From Roseovarius nubinhibens ISM (GTDB lineage: Bacteria > Pseudomonadota > Alphaproteobacteria > Rhodobacterales > Rhodobacteraceae): a stretch of 64,000 bases of DNA. Position numbers and translations under genes: made by a program. The stretch lies in the NCBI RefSeq assembly GCF_000152625.1, contig NZ_CH724156.1:876966-940965 (forward strand). Direction: 5' to 3'. This document shows, piece by piece, positions 41,637 to 50,871 of this stretch. The notes beneath the pieces are model-generated. The model did no database searches. It saw nothing but the letters and a program-made list of their open reading frames with translations, and was not told where the DNA came from. Numbering within the stretch: the first letter of the stretch is position 1; the number at the start of each line of letters is the position of its first letter.

Positions 41637-42134
41637 TCAGAGCCGCAACCGCACATCGCCGCCCCGTGTCGCCCCGCGCACCAGCCGCCGCGCATCGCCC
41701 AGCTCGGGAAAGCTCTCGCGCCAGTCGCGGAACCGGTCATTGCTGACCACCCGCGCCCGCAGCTTCCGCGCCGCCTCGAGCACCAGAGGATCGGCCGGCA
41801 CCCCCTTGGGCGCGACAAAGACCTGCCGCGGCGGCACCCCGAGATAGGGCGCCAGATCGCGCGGCCCGGCATAACGGCCAAAGAGCTTGTACCCCGCGTT
41901 CGCGTCAAACCAGATCACCGAGTGATAGCCCTCCCGGCCCAGCGTCTCGACCACCGCCCGCACCGTCTCGGCGCGCGGCGTGCCACCGTCCCAGAACATC
42001 ACATTCGACCCATCGATGATGATCGACCGGCGCGCCGCTTTGGACCGCGCCGCTAAGAGCCGCCAGCCCAGCCACAGCACCAACGCCGCGAGCAGCAGGA
42101 AAACGATCCATGCAATGGCCTCTGGGCTGATCAT
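41637..42134 (-). CDS. Membrane-anchored NYN/PIN-like ribonuclease domain protein
   Basis: A 165-residue protein from ATG 42134, which has an AGGAAGGA ribosome site; two in-frame ATGs further upstream lack one. Residues ~4-27 are a single membrane segment ([19 protein letters not shown]), followed by a basic linker. The rest is an NYN/PIN-like nuclease domain: [15 protein letters not shown] with the first acidic residues, [11 protein letters not shown], and [11 protein letters not shown] with the late acidic pair. The pattern matches Zc3h12a-type NYN RNases. A membrane-tethered RNase facing the cytoplasm is predicted; the substrate is unknown. Divergent from dtd. Confidence 0.75.
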   Translation of the reverse strand: MISPEAIAWIVFLLLAALVLWLGWRLLAARSKAARRSIIIDGSNVMFWDGGTPRAETVRAVVETLGREGYHSVIWFDANAGYKLFGRYAGPRDLAPYLGVPPRQVFVAPKGVPADPLVLEAARKLRARVVSNDRFRDWRESFPELGDARRLVRGATRGGDVRLRL

Positions 42135-42216
42135 GCCTGTCTGTCCTTCCTCTTCCGACCCGCTCCCGGGCATGTTTTCCCGATCCGGCAAAGGGGCACA
42201 AGACGCACTGTCGCTT

Positions 42217-42235
42217 TACCGTCGTAATACCGACG
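42217..42235 (-). promoter_or_regulatory. Copy of GTCG-N6-CGAC motif shared with TRAP promoter
   Basis: Read on the minus strand this is CGTCGGTATTACGACGGTA, 17 of 19 bases identical to 7182-7200 upstream of the TRAP operon. It lies between the divergent nuclease and dtd genes (82 bases from the nuclease ATG, 61 from dtd). A common regulator or promoter element is suggested. Confidence 0.35.
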
Positions 42236-42295
42236 ACTTGCCGACATGGCATTTTCGCCCTACTCCTGCCCGCTCAACCACCACAGGAGCCCCCG

Positions 42296-42745
42296 ATGCG
42301 CGCCCTTCTGCAACGTGTGACCGAGGCCTCGGTGAAGGTCGATGACCGCCTCATCGGCCGCTGCGGCCCCGGGCTTTTGATCCTCGTCTGCGCCATGCAG
42401 GGCGACGATAAAACCACCGCCGCCAAGCTCGCCGCCAAGATCTCCAAGCTGCGGATTTTCAAGGATGATCAGGGCAAGATGAACCGCTCGCTCCTCGACA
42501 TCGGCGGCAGCGCCCTGGTGGTGAGCCAGTTCACCCTCGCCGCCGACACAAGCAGCGGCAACCGCCCCGGCTTCTCCACCGCCGCCCGCCCCGACGAGGG
42601 CCGCGCGCTCTATGAAGGGTTTGCCGCCGAACTCAGCCGGCTCGGCATCCCCACCGAGACCGGCGAATTCGGCGCCGACATGGCCGTAAGCCTTGTCAAT
42701 GATGGCCCCGTAACCATCTGGATAGATACGGAAAATCAGGCGTAG
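42296..42745 (+). CDS. dtd: D-aminoacyl-tRNA deacylase
   Basis: A 149-residue cytoplasmic protein of the normal DTD length. Signature motifs are [15 protein letters not shown] at the N-terminus, the catalytic SQFTLAADT and the C-terminal [10 protein letters not shown] (GP motif). It removes D-amino acids wrongly attached to tRNA. The ribosome site is ACAGGAG. The last 10 bases overlap the convergent esterase gene. The window also encodes D-carbamoylase, so D-amino acids may be physiologically relevant here, although dtd is almost universal. Confidence 0.95.
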   Translation: MRALLQRVTEASVKVDDRLIGRCGPGLLILVCAMQGDDKTTAAKLAAKISKLRIFKDDQGKMNRSLLDIGGSALVVSQFTLAADTSSGNRPGFSTAARPDEGRALYEGFAAELSRLGIPTETGEFGADMAVSLVNDGPVTIWIDTENQA

Positions 42746-43404
42746 CCGAGCCGATCCCGCATGAAGGCCAGGGCCACCTGAAGCCCGTCCTGCGCGATGC
42801 CATGGGCGGTGCCTTTCATGACATGGGCATAGACATCCTTCCAGCCCGCGCCTTGCAGCGCCTCGGCCGCCTCAGGCAGAGATTGCACCGGCACCACGTC
42901 ATCGGCATCGCCATGGATGAGCAGCACCGGAGGCCGCGTCACCGCCTCATCGGCCAGCAGCTCCGGCCGCAGCAACCGGCCTGAAAAGGCGACGATCCCG
43001 GCGATCGGATCCTCCCGCCGCGGCGCCACATGCAGCGACATCATCGTGCCCTGGCTGAACCCGAACAGCAGCACCTGCTCGGGCAGCAAATCCTCATCCA
43101 CCATCAGCGCATCGAGAAATGCATCGAGATCCTGCGCCGCCGCCAAGAGACCGCGCTCGGCCTCTTCCTCGGACGACCCATCAATCCACGGGATCGGAAA
43201 CCACTGCAGCCCCGACGGCATCATCGGGATCGTCTCCGGCGCATCCGGGGCGACAAACAGCGTGTCAGGCATATGCTCGCCCAGAACATCGGCAATGCCG
43301 AGAAGGTCCGCGCCATTGGCACCATAGCCATGCAGGAACACCACCGCAGATCGTGTCTCGCCCGAGACCGGCGCCCGGCGCCCCGCTTCCAAAACCCGTG
43401 TCAT
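42736..43404 (-). CDS. Alpha/beta-hydrolase, phospholipase/carboxylesterase family
   Basis: A 222-residue serine hydrolase. The nucleophile elbow is G115-F-S117-Q-G119, the oxyanion segment [13 protein letters not shown] is typical, and the acid and base are in HGDADDVVP and KGTAHGI. Members are small cytosolic carboxylesterases (estB/YpfH-like). It is overlapped 4 bases by the upstream glycosylase gene (ATGA) and so is translationally coupled to it. Confidence 0.88.
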   Translation of the reverse strand: MTRVLEAGRRAPVSGETRSAVVFLHGYGANGADLLGIADVLGEHMPDTLFVAPDAPETIPMMPSGLQWFPIPWIDGSSEEEAERGLLAAAQDLDAFLDALMVDEDLLPEQVLLFGFSQGTMMSLHVAPRREDPIAGIVAFSGRLLRPELLADEAVTRPPVLLIHGDADDVVPVQSLPEAAEALQGAGWKDVYAHVMKGTAHGIAQDGLQVALAFMRDRLGYA

Positions 43405-44030
43405 CTGATCCCTTCCCGTTGCTTTTCAACCCTGTAGTAGGCCCAAAGAAGACGCGCGGCAACCGATCTCCAAGGGCTCCAGGCCTGCGCCATTTCACGC
43501 ATCTGCCGCTCTTTCGGTCGCGTCTCGAGCTCATAGAGCACCCGCGCCGCCTCTTGCAGCGCGAGGTCATTATGGGCAAAGACATCGGCCCGCCCGAGGC
43601 TGAACATCGCATAGATTTCCGCGGTCCATCGACCGATGCCCGCAACCTCTGTGAGCCGCGCGATCACCGCCTCCGATGGCATCTCGCGCAGCCCGTCGAA
43701 ATCGATGCCCGCCGCCGCCAGGGCCTTGGCATAGCGCACCTTTTGGCGACTGAGACCCAATTCGCGCAGGCTCTCCTCCGTGGCCGCTGACACTGCTTCC
43801 GGCGTGGTCAGCCCCGCCGCCGCCACCCGCCCCCAGATCGCATTGGCCGAGGCGACCGAGACCTGCTGGCTGACGATGGCGCTCAGCAATTCGGCAAAGC
43901 CTTCGGGCTTGCGCCGCAACGGCAGATCGCCACAGAGCGCCCGCGCCGCCCCCAGCCGCGGGCAGAGCGCGGCCAGCGCCTCGGCGCCCTCCTCGACATC
44001 GGCGAGGGTTTCGATGATGCGTTCCGTCAT
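43401..44030 (-). CDS. DNA-3-methyladenine glycosylase II (AlkA/HhH-GPD family)
   Basis: A 209-residue DNA glycosylase. The helix-hairpin-helix (TEVAGIGRWTAEIYAMF) is followed by GRADVFAHNDLAL, which holds the catalytic aspartate D155. It removes alkylated bases such as 3-methyladenine in base-excision repair. It lacks the N-terminal AraC-type or extra domains of E. coli AlkA and is therefore of the short form. The frame remains open upstream, but ATG 44030 matches the family length. The stop overlaps the downstream esterase gene. Confidence 0.87.
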   Translation of the reverse strand: MTERIIETLADVEEGAEALAALCPRLGAARALCGDLPLRRKPEGFAELLSAIVSQQVSVASANAIWGRVAAAGLTTPEAVSAATEESLRELGLSRQKVRYAKALAAAGIDFDGLREMPSEAVIARLTEVAGIGRWTAEIYAMFSLGRADVFAHNDLALQEAARVLYELETRPKERQMREMAQAWSPWRSVAARLLWAYYRVEKQREGIR

Positions 44031-44193
44031 GGCGCGGCCTCCTTGCGCGGGCACACTAGGGCGGGGGCGGGCAATGGTAAATCGCCCCAGCACAGTTTTG
44101 CGACCAACGCGCACCACCAGCGCGGCAAGCGCCCAGAGGATGCGACATCCCACGCCCTTGCGGACCCCAGGAAACGGGCGTAGCACTTCGCCC

Positions 44194-45411
44194 ATGACAG
44201 ATATGCCCCTCCCTCGGACGGACGCCCGCACCCGCCGCAACGTCACCGTTTTGGTGCTGGCACAGGCCATTCTCGGCGCGCAGATGGCGATGATGTTCGT
44301 GGTGGCGGGGCTCGCCGGGCAGTCGCTCGCCTCCAATGTCTGCTTTGCCACCTTGCCGATTTCGCTGATCGTGCTCGGCTCGATGCTGGCGGCAAGCCCA
44401 CTGTCGTCGATCATGCAGAAATATGGCCGTCGGGTGGGCTTTATGCTCGGCACGCTCGCCGGTGCGCTCGGCGCCGCGGTGGCGGCTTACGGGCTCTATC
44501 AGGCGTCGTTTTTCTGGTTCCTCATGGGCAGCCTGATCTCCGGCATCTATATGTCGGCACAGGGGTTTTACCGCTTTGCCGCCGCCGACACCGCCAGCGA
44601 CGCCTTCCGCCCCAAGGCCATCTCCTATGTGCTGGCCGGTGGGCTGGCGAGCGCGGTGATCGGCCCGCAGCTGGTCAAGGTGACGAGCCAGGCCGTCGTC
44701 ATCCCCTTCCTTGGCACCTATGCGGCGATCATCGCGATCAACCTCTTTGGCGCGCTGCTGTTTCTCTTTCTCGACATTCCGCGCCCGCCCGTCCCCGCCG
44801 CCGACGCCCCCCGTGGCCGCAGCCGGTGGGAGCTTTTGACCACCCCGCGCATCGCCGTGGCGGTGATCTGCGCCATGGTCTCCTATGCGCTGATGAACCT
44901 CGTGATGACCTCGACGCCGCTTGCGGTGGTGGGCTGTGGCTTTAGCCAGGATCGCGCCGCCGATGTGGTCACTGGCCATGTGCTAGCGATGTTCGCGCCC
45001 TCCTTCTTCACCGGCCATCTGATCGCCCGCTTTGGCGTGGAAAAGATCATGGGGCTGGGGCTCGTCATTCTCGCAGGCGCGGGCGTCGTCGCGCTGCAAG
45101 GCGTTGAGATTGAAAACTTCTTCCTCGCGCTGGTTCTTCTGGGGCTCGGCTGGAACTTCGGCTTTATCGGCGCCACCTCGATGCTCGCCGGAGCGCATGA
45201 GCCGCATGAGCGGGGCCGCATGCAGGGGCTCAACGATCTGCTCGTTTTCGGCGGCGTGACCATCGCGTCACTGGCCTCGGGCGGGTTGATGAACTGTTCG
45301 GGCGGCACCGCGCAGGCCGGCTGGACCGCGGTCAATCTCGCGATGATCCCGGCGCTGATGCTGGCGGGAAGCGCGCTCGTCTGGCTGGTGCTGCAGGGCC
45401 GCCGCACCTGA
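44194..45411 (+). CDS. MFS transporter
   Basis: A 405-residue inner-membrane protein with about twelve hydrophobic segments in two halves separated by a basic loop (residues ~200-220). QKYGRRVGFMLGTLAGALG is the loop 2-3 motif A of the major facilitator superfamily (GxxxDRxGRR-like). RFGVEKIMGLGLVILAGAG is the equivalent in the second half. Substrate unknown; drug or metabolite export is usual. The gene stands alone, and a MarR-regulated efflux operon follows 110 bases later. Confidence 0.83.
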   Translation: MTDMPLPRTDARTRRNVTVLVLAQAILGAQMAMMFVVAGLAGQSLASNVCFATLPISLIVLGSMLAASPLSSIMQKYGRRVGFMLGTLAGALGAAVAAYGLYQASFFWFLMGSLISGIYMSAQGFYRFAAADTASDAFRPKAISYVLAGGLASAVIGPQLVKVTSQAVVIPFLGTYAAIIAINLFGALLFLFLDIPRPPVPAADAPRGRSRWELLTTPRIAVAVICAMVSYALMNLVMTSTPLAVVGCGFSQDRAADVVTGHVLAMFAPSFFTGHLIARFGVEKIMGLGLVILAGAGVVALQGVEIENFFLALVLLGLGWNFGFIGATSMLAGAHEPHERGRMQGLNDLLVFGGVTIASLASGGLMNCSGGTAQAGWTAVNLAMIPALMLAGSALVWLVLQGRRT

Positions 45412-45520
45412 GGGCCACCCCGCCCGAAACGCGCCCGTGGCACAACACAAATTTCACCATTCCAATATTTCAAATTATGAACTATATCCAGCCAACCCCT
45501 TGATTCCGAGCGGAGCCGCA

Positions 45521-45976
45521 ATGCCGGACCTGAGCGATATCGACCACCCAGACGTCAACGTGATGCTGAGCATCGTCATGCTCTACTGGTCGCTGCATGA
45601 CCGGCTGAGCTGTGAGAAACCTGACCTGTCGAAACAGGAACGGCTCACCCTCATCCGGCTGTCGCAGCCGCGCCGCATGGGCGATCTTGCCCGCGCCATG
45701 CAGACGCTGCCCTCGACCATGACCGCGCTCACCGACGGGCTCGAGGCCAAGGGGCTGGTGACACGCCGCCGCGATCCCAAGGACCGCCGCGCCTGGCTTT
45801 TGGAACTCACCGAAACGGGCGAGGAAACCCGCGCCGAACTGGGCGAAATGCTCAAACTGGCGCTGCGCGAGGAGACCGGGCTCGATGCGGCTGATCTCCA
45901 GCAATTCTCTGATCTTCTTTTGAAAATCCGCTCTCACATCATGGCCAAGGGCCTGCCGAAAGGATTGCCGTTTTGA
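45521..45976 (+). CDS. MarR-family transcriptional regulator
   Basis: A 151-residue winged-helix regulator from ATG 45521. RLTLIRLSQPRRMGDLARAMQTLPSTMTALTDGLEAKGLVTRRRDPKDRRAWLLELTETG in outline is the MarR DNA-binding domain with the DxRxxxxxLT wing. It is first in an operon with an RND efflux system; its TGA overlaps the TTG start of the adaptor gene. A short dyad TTCA-N5-TGAA (45469-45481) in an AT-rich stretch 40 bases upstream may be its operator. De-repression of the pump by a toxic ligand is inferred from the arrangement. Confidence 0.88.
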   Translation: MPDLSDIDHPDVNVMLSIVMLYWSLHDRLSCEKPDLSKQERLTLIRLSQPRRMGDLARAMQTLPSTMTALTDGLEAKGLVTRRRDPKDRRAWLLELTETGEETRAELGEMLKLALREETGLDAADLQQFSDLLLKIRSHIMAKGLPKGLPF

Positions 45977-47016
45977 CACGTCTTGCTGCTCTCATCCTCT
46001 GCTTTGCAACCGCGCTGACCGGGCCTGCCATGGCCAGTGACGACACCCCGCCCCGGCCCGTCAAACTGCTGACCGTGGCCCCGGCCGAGGCCGGCATGAC
46101 CCGCGAATTCTATGGCCGGGTGGTGGCGCGTCAGACCGTTGATCTCGCCTTCCAGACCGGCGGGCAGTTGATCGAGTTTCCGCTCATCGAGGGCGAATCC
46201 ATCGCCAAGGGCGATCTCGTCGCGAGGCTCGATCCCGAGCCTCTGGAGCTCGCCGTTGAACAGGCCCGTCTGCGCCGCGAACAGGCCGCCCGCGATCTCA
46301 ACCGCCTCCTGCAGCTGAGCCGCGCCACCGTGAGCGAGGCCGCCCAGCAGGACGCCCGCACCGCCGAAGGCCTCGCCGCCGTGGCCCAGCGCGACGCCGA
46401 ACGCGCGCTGTCGCATGCCACGCTCACCGCGCCCTTTGATGCGCTGGTGGCCGAACGGCTGGTGGCCAATTTCACCACCGTCGCCGCCGGCACGCCGGTG
46501 GTCCGGTTGCATGACATGTCGGAACTGCGGGTCGAGGTCGAAGTGCCCGAAATCCTTTTTCAGCGCGCCGGGAATGACAAGGACATCCAGCTCGAGGCGC
46601 GGTTCCTCGGCCATGCGGACAGCTACCCGCTCGAAATTCGCGAATTCACCACCGATGCCACGCAATCGCTGCAGAGCTTCAAGGTCACCATGGCCTTTCC
46701 CGAGGACCGCGCCCCCGAGGTTCTGCCCGGCTCGTCGGTGACCGTGCGCGCCCTGCTTGCCCAGCGGGCCACCGGCCTGCCGGTGCCGAGCTCGGCGCTG
46801 GTGCCCGCCGCCGATGGCTCGATCACCGTGATGCTCTTTGACGAGAGCGACGCGGGCGCCCATGTCCGCGCCCGCACCGTCGAGATCGAAGTCGCCGATG
46901 ATGGCAGCTTTCGCGTGACCGAGGGGCTCAAGCCCGGCGATGTGATCGTCGCCGCCGGGGCGAGCGCGCTCGAAGACGGGCAGGCGGTGCGCCGCTTTAC
47001 CGGCTTTCCACAGTAA
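45973..47016 (+). CDS. RND efflux periplasmic adaptor (membrane fusion protein)
   Basis: A 347-residue protein starting at TTG 45973, which overlaps the MarR stop (TTGA); no ATG gives a complete signal peptide. The signal (LAALILCFATALTGPAMA) is followed by the biotinyl-lipoyl half-motifs (VDLAFQTGGQLIEFPLIEGESIAKGDLVARLDPEP in outline), a coiled-coil hairpin (residues ~85-145, LRREQAARDLNRLLQ) and barrel domains. It lacks the lipobox of AcrA, so it is tethered through the signal or soluble. It joins the RND pump downstream to an outer-membrane channel, which is not encoded here. Confidence 0.88.
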   Translation: MTRLAALILCFATALTGPAMASDDTPPRPVKLLTVAPAEAGMTREFYGRVVARQTVDLAFQTGGQLIEFPLIEGESIAKGDLVARLDPEPLELAVEQARLRREQAARDLNRLLQLSRATVSEAAQQDARTAEGLAAVAQRDAERALSHATLTAPFDALVAERLVANFTTVAAGTPVVRLHDMSELRVEVEVPEILFQRAGNDKDIQLEARFLGHADSYPLEIREFTTDATQSLQSFKVTMAFPEDRAPEVLPGSSVTVRALLAQRATGLPVPSSALVPAADGSITVMLFDESDAGAHVRARTVEIEVADDGSFRVTEGLKPGDVIVAAGASALEDGQAVRRFTGFPQ

Positions 47017-47028
47017 GGACCGCAGCCC

Positions 47029-50000
47029 ATGACCATCGCACGCGCCTCCATCGACAAGCCGATCCTGACCTGGCTTCTCATCCTTGGCTGCTTTCTCGGC
47101 GGGCTTTGGGGCTTTGCCTCGCTCGGCCGTCTCGAAGACCCGGCCTTTACCATCAAACAGGCGGTCATCTCGACAAGCTACCCCGGCGCCTCCGCCGATC
47201 AGGTGGCCCGCGAAGTGTCCGAGCCGCTCGAATCCGCCATCCAACAGATGGGCGAGATCGACAAGATCACCTCGGTCAACCAACCCGGCCGCTCGCTGAT
47301 CGAGGTCGAGGTTCATTCCACCTATGACGGCGACATGCTCCCCGATATCTGGACCGAGCTGCGCGCCAAGGTCCGCGACGCGGCGCGCAACCTACCCTCG
47401 GGCGTCGAGGCCCCGCTGGTCAATGACGGGTTCGGCGATGTCTTTGGCCTTTACTATGCGGTCACCGCCCCCGGCTATACCGATGCCGAGATCTACCGCC
47501 TCGGCACATGGCTGCGCCGGGAATTGCTCGCGGTCGATGGCGTCACCGATGTCGAACTCGCGGGCCTGCCCGAAGAGGCGATCTTCGTCGAGCCCGAGCT
47601 TGCCATTTCGGTCGCCCACAATGTCCCGCCGCAGGCCGTGGTTGAGGCGCTCGCGACCGCCGATTCCGTGGCCTCGGCGGGCAGCGTCGAACATGGCAAC
47701 CGCCGCACCGTGATCGAAGCGCCCGAAGGCTCTGACAGCGTGTCGGACATCTCGGGCTTGTCGATCGGGGTCAATGGCGAGGTGCTCAACCTCTTTGACG
47801 TGGCTCAGGTCCATCGCGGTCCGGTCGATCACCCCTCGCTCCTCCTGCGCCACAATGGCGAAGCCGCCTTTTCGCTCGGCGTGGCGGGCCGGGCCGACGA
47901 GAACATCGTCGAGATCGGCCACCGCGTCGACGACCGCATCGCCGAGCTTTTTGCCGAAATCCCCTATGGCGTGACGCTGAACCCCATCTACCAACAGCAT
48001 CTCGTGGTCGAGGAGGCATCGAATGATTTCCTCGTCAACCTCGCCATGTCGGTGGCCATCGTGGTCGGCGTGCTGGCGCTCTTCATGGGCTGGCGTGCCG
48101 CAACCGTGGTTGGTGCCACGCTCTTGCTGACCGTGGTCGGCACGCTTTTCTTCATGGCGATCTTTTCGATCGAGATGGAGCGGATTTCGCTCGGGGCCCT
48201 CATCATCGCGATGGGGATGCTCGTCGACAATGCCATCGTGGTGGCCGAGGGCATGCAGATTTCCATGCAGCAGGGCAAATCCTCGCGCGAAGCCGCCGAG
48301 GACACGGCAGGCAAGACGCAGATCCCGCTGCTCGGCGCGACGGTCATCGGCATCATGGCCTTTGCCGGGATCGGGCTCAGCCCCGACGCCACGGGCGAGT
48401 TTCTCTTTTCGCTCTTCGCGGTGATCGGCATCTCGCTCCTGCTGAGCTGGGGTCTGGCGATCACCGTGACGCCGCTTCTGGGGCATTACTTCTTCAAACG
48501 TGGCACGGAAGGCGGCGCCGATGCCTATGGCGGCGCGATGTTCCGCGCCTATGCCGCCACGCTGCGCGCCGCGCTCAAGGCGCGCTGGCTGGTGATCGCG
48601 GGGCTTGTCGGCATCACCGTGCTCTGCCTCATCGGGTTTGGCCAGATCCGCCAGCAGTTCTTTCCGAACTCCAACACGCCGCTCTTCTTCGTGCATTACA
48701 AACTGCCGCAGGGCAGCACCGTGCATGACACCGCCGATGATCTCGCGGTGATCGAAGACTGGCTCGACAGCCGCGACGAGGTCACAGCCTACACAAGCTA
48801 TGCCGGCGGCGGCGCGACGCGGTTTATGCTCACCTATTCCGCGGAAAAACCGAACCCGAGCTATGGGCATATGATCATCCGCACCGAGAGCATCGACACG
48901 ATCCCCGCCCTGCGCGCCGATCTCGAAAAATTCGGCCGCCAAGCCCTGCCGCAGGGCGAGTTCCGCACCCGCCGTCTGGTCTTTGGCCCCGGCGGCGGCG
49001 ATCCGATCGAACTGCGCGTCTCCGGCCCCGATCCGGTCGTGCTGCGCCAGATCGGCCAGCAGGTGATCGAGGTGATGGAGGCGACCTCGCCCGATGTGCT
49101 CGACCCGCGCACCAATTGGCGCGAGCCGGAACTGGTGATCCGGCCCGACTATGCCACCGAACGCGCCCAGAGCGCCGGGATCAGCCGCGATGACGTGGCC
49201 TCCACCCTGCGCTTTGCCACCGACGGCATCACCGGCGGCGTCTACCGCGAAGGCGAACGGCAGATCCCGATCATCGTGCGCCAATCCCCCGACGCCAGCA
49301 GCACCCTCCGGGATCAGCCGGTCTGGTCGCAGAACGCACAGGATTTCATGCTCATCGAACAGGTGATCGACGGGCTTCATGCCGAGGTGCAGAACACGCT
49401 CATCCACCGCCGCGACCGGGTGGCGACGCTGACGGTCGGGGCCGATATCCCGCCGAACCGCACCGCCGCCGAGGTCTTTGGCCAGATCCGCGAGGCGGTC
49501 GAGGCCATCCATGTGCCGCAGGGCTATGCGCTGACCTGGGGCGGCGAATATGAGAGCAGCTCTGACGCGCAGGCGAGCCTCAACAGCCAGCTGCCGCTCA
49601 GCCTGCTCATCATGGTGCTGATCTCGGTGCTTCTGTTCAACGCGGTGCGCCAGCCCATCGTGATCTGGCTTCTGGTGCCGATGTCGGTCAATGGCGTGGC
49701 GCTGGGCCTGCTGGGCACCGGGCTGCCCTTCACCTTCACCGCGCTGCTGGGCCTTCTGTCGCTGTCGGGGATGCTCATCAAGAACGGCATCGTTCTCGTC
49801 GAAGAAATCGACCTCGTCCGCGCCGAGGGCCGCCCCCTGCGCGAAGCCATCGTCGAGGCCTGCGTGTCGCGTCTGCGGCCCGTGGTTCTTGCCGGGGCGA
49901 CGACGATCCTCGGGATGCTGCCGCTTCTGGGGGATGCGTTCTTCGTCTCCATGGCGGTGACGATCATGGGCGGTCTGGCCTTTGCCAGCGTGCTGACGCT

Positions 50001-50079
50001 GATTGCCGCGCCGGTCTTCTACTATGTGATCTTTGCCCGTTCGGAACGCCGGGCCGTCGCCGCGGCAGCCGCCGCCTGA
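47029..50079 (+). CDS. RND efflux transporter permease (AcrB-like)
   Basis: A 1016-residue RND pump with the expected twelve membrane segments and two large periplasmic loops. In the fourth segment the proton-relay motif reads GMLVDNAIVVAEGM, so the first aspartate of the AcrB D-D pair is present and the second is asparagine, as in several sub-branches. The second-half motif LSLSGMLIKNGIVLVEEID contains the conserved lysine. It follows the adaptor gene by 12 bases. It exports drugs, detergents or metabolites; specificity is unknown. The 3' end is 18 bases from a convergent gene. Confidence 0.92.
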   Translation: MTIARASIDKPILTWLLILGCFLGGLWGFASLGRLEDPAFTIKQAVISTSYPGASADQVAREVSEPLESAIQQMGEIDKITSVNQPGRSLIEVEVHSTYDGDMLPDIWTELRAKVRDAARNLPSGVEAPLVNDGFGDVFGLYYAVTAPGYTDAEIYRLGTWLRRELLAVDGVTDVELAGLPEEAIFVEPELAISVAHNVPPQAVVEALATADSVASAGSVEHGNRRTVIEAPEGSDSVSDISGLSIGVNGEVLNLFDVAQVHRGPVDHPSLLLRHNGEAAFSLGVAGRADENIVEIGHRVDDRIAELFAEIPYGVTLNPIYQQHLVVEEASNDFLVNLAMSVAIVVGVLALFMGWRAATVVGATLLLTVVGTLFFMAIFSIEMERISLGALIIAMGMLVDNAIVVAEGMQISMQQGKSSREAAEDTAGKTQIPLLGATVIGIMAFAGIGLSPDATGEFLFSLFAVIGISLLLSWGLAITVTPLLGHYFFKRGTEGGADAYGGAMFRAYAATLRAALKARWLVIAGLVGITVLCLIGFGQIRQQFFPNSNTPLFFVHYKLPQGSTVHDTADDLAVIEDWLDSRDEVTAYTSYAGGGATRFMLTYSAEKPNPSYGHMIIRTESIDTIPALRADLEKFGRQALPQGEFRTRRLVFGPGGGDPIELRVSGPDPVVLRQIGQQVIEVMEATSPDVLDPRTNWREPELVIRPDYATERAQSAGISRDDVASTLRFATDGITGGVYREGERQIPIIVRQSPDASSTLRDQPVWSQNAQDFMLIEQVIDGLHAEVQNTLIHRRDRVATLTVGADIPPNRTAAEVFGQIREAVEAIHVPQGYALTWGGEYESSSDAQASLNSQLPLSLLIMVLISVLLFNAVRQPIVIWLLVPMSVNGVALGLLGTGLPFTFTALLGLLSLSGMLIKNGIVLVEEIDLVRAEGRPLREAIVEACVSRLRPVVLAGATTILGMLPLLGDAFFVSMAVTIMGGLAFASVLTLIAAPVFYYVIFARSERRAVAAAAAA

Positions 50080-50097
50080 TCTCTCAGACCGGGCGCG

Positions 50098-50871
50098 CTA
50101 CCAGCGCCCGGTCACCGCCGTGATGACAAGCCCGAGCCGATCCCGAAACGGCGACGGCTCGAGCGCACCATCGGCAACCCGGCGCGGATCACGTGCGGCG
50201 CGGCGCAACACCCCCTCGACCTGCCAGAGCGAGATCATCGCAGGCCGCGCCTCGGCGGCAACACCCGCCCGCCGCGCCGCCCGCAACCGGTCGAGCCCCT
50301 CTTGCGCCAGCGCCTGCACAGCCTCCGGGCGGCCATCGACCAAGGGCACCCGCCCCGCCGCCTCAAGCGCCGGCACCGCCCGCAGCCAATTCGCCAGACC
50401 GAGCGCAAACCCGGCATCGCCAATCTCGGCCCCCGGCGTGCCGCCAAGCCCCCGGACCGCCGCCCGCAAAAGATGCCCCGCCGTGTGATCGAGATGCTGG
50501 CGAAACGCCGCCTCATCCTCGAACGGCTCGCGATAGATGTCCCAGCGCCGCGCCAGCACCAGCTCGTCGAGCTCTTCGGCGCTCGTCCGGTCGAGCACCG
50601 CCGCCAGCGGTGTCACCACCTCATGCCGCCGCACCATGCCGCCCGCCGCGATCTCGGCCAGCGCATCGCGCCACCACTGGAGCCGCATCTCGGCGATCAT
50701 CGCCTCCTTGGTCACCCAAGGCGCCCGCGCCACTTGGAGATTGAACGCATAGAGCGGCAAGAGCACCCGCCGCGCCGCCACCGGTGCCGCCATCGCGGCC
50801 CGGAACCGGGGCATGTCGCCCCGCCGGACCAGCTCGGCACAAGCGGTGAAATCGAGAGGATCAGCCGTCAC
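50098..50871 (-). CDS. Squalene/phytoene synthase-fold protein (NDUFAF6-like)
   Basis: A 257-residue protein from GTG 50871, which lies inside the 3' end of cimA (11-base overlap). MRLQWWRDALAEI and LDHTAGHLLRAAVRGL are typical of squalene/phytoene-synthase-like proteins, but the two full DxxxD motifs of true synthases are not evident. This agrees with the NDUFAF6-type branch connected to respiratory complex I assembly. A biosynthetic role in carotenoids is therefore unlikely. The start is uncertain because no ATG gives the family N-terminus. Confidence 0.75.
   Translation of the reverse strand: MTADPLDFTACAELVRRGDMPRFRAAMAAPVAARRVLLPLYAFNLQVARAPWVTKEAMIAEMRLQWWRDALAEIAAGGMVRRHEVVTPLAAVLDRTSAEELDELVLARRWDIYREPFEDEAAFRQHLDHTAGHLLRAAVRGLGGTPGAEIGDAGFALGLANWLRAVPALEAAGRVPLVDGRPEAVQALAQEGLDRLRAARRAGVAAEARPAMISLWQVEGVLRRAARDPRRVADGALEPSPFRDRLGLVITAVTGRW

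Noticed and set aside
47392..49512. 706-codon open frame opposite the RND pump
   Set aside because: Antisense artefact; the RND gene is unmistakable.
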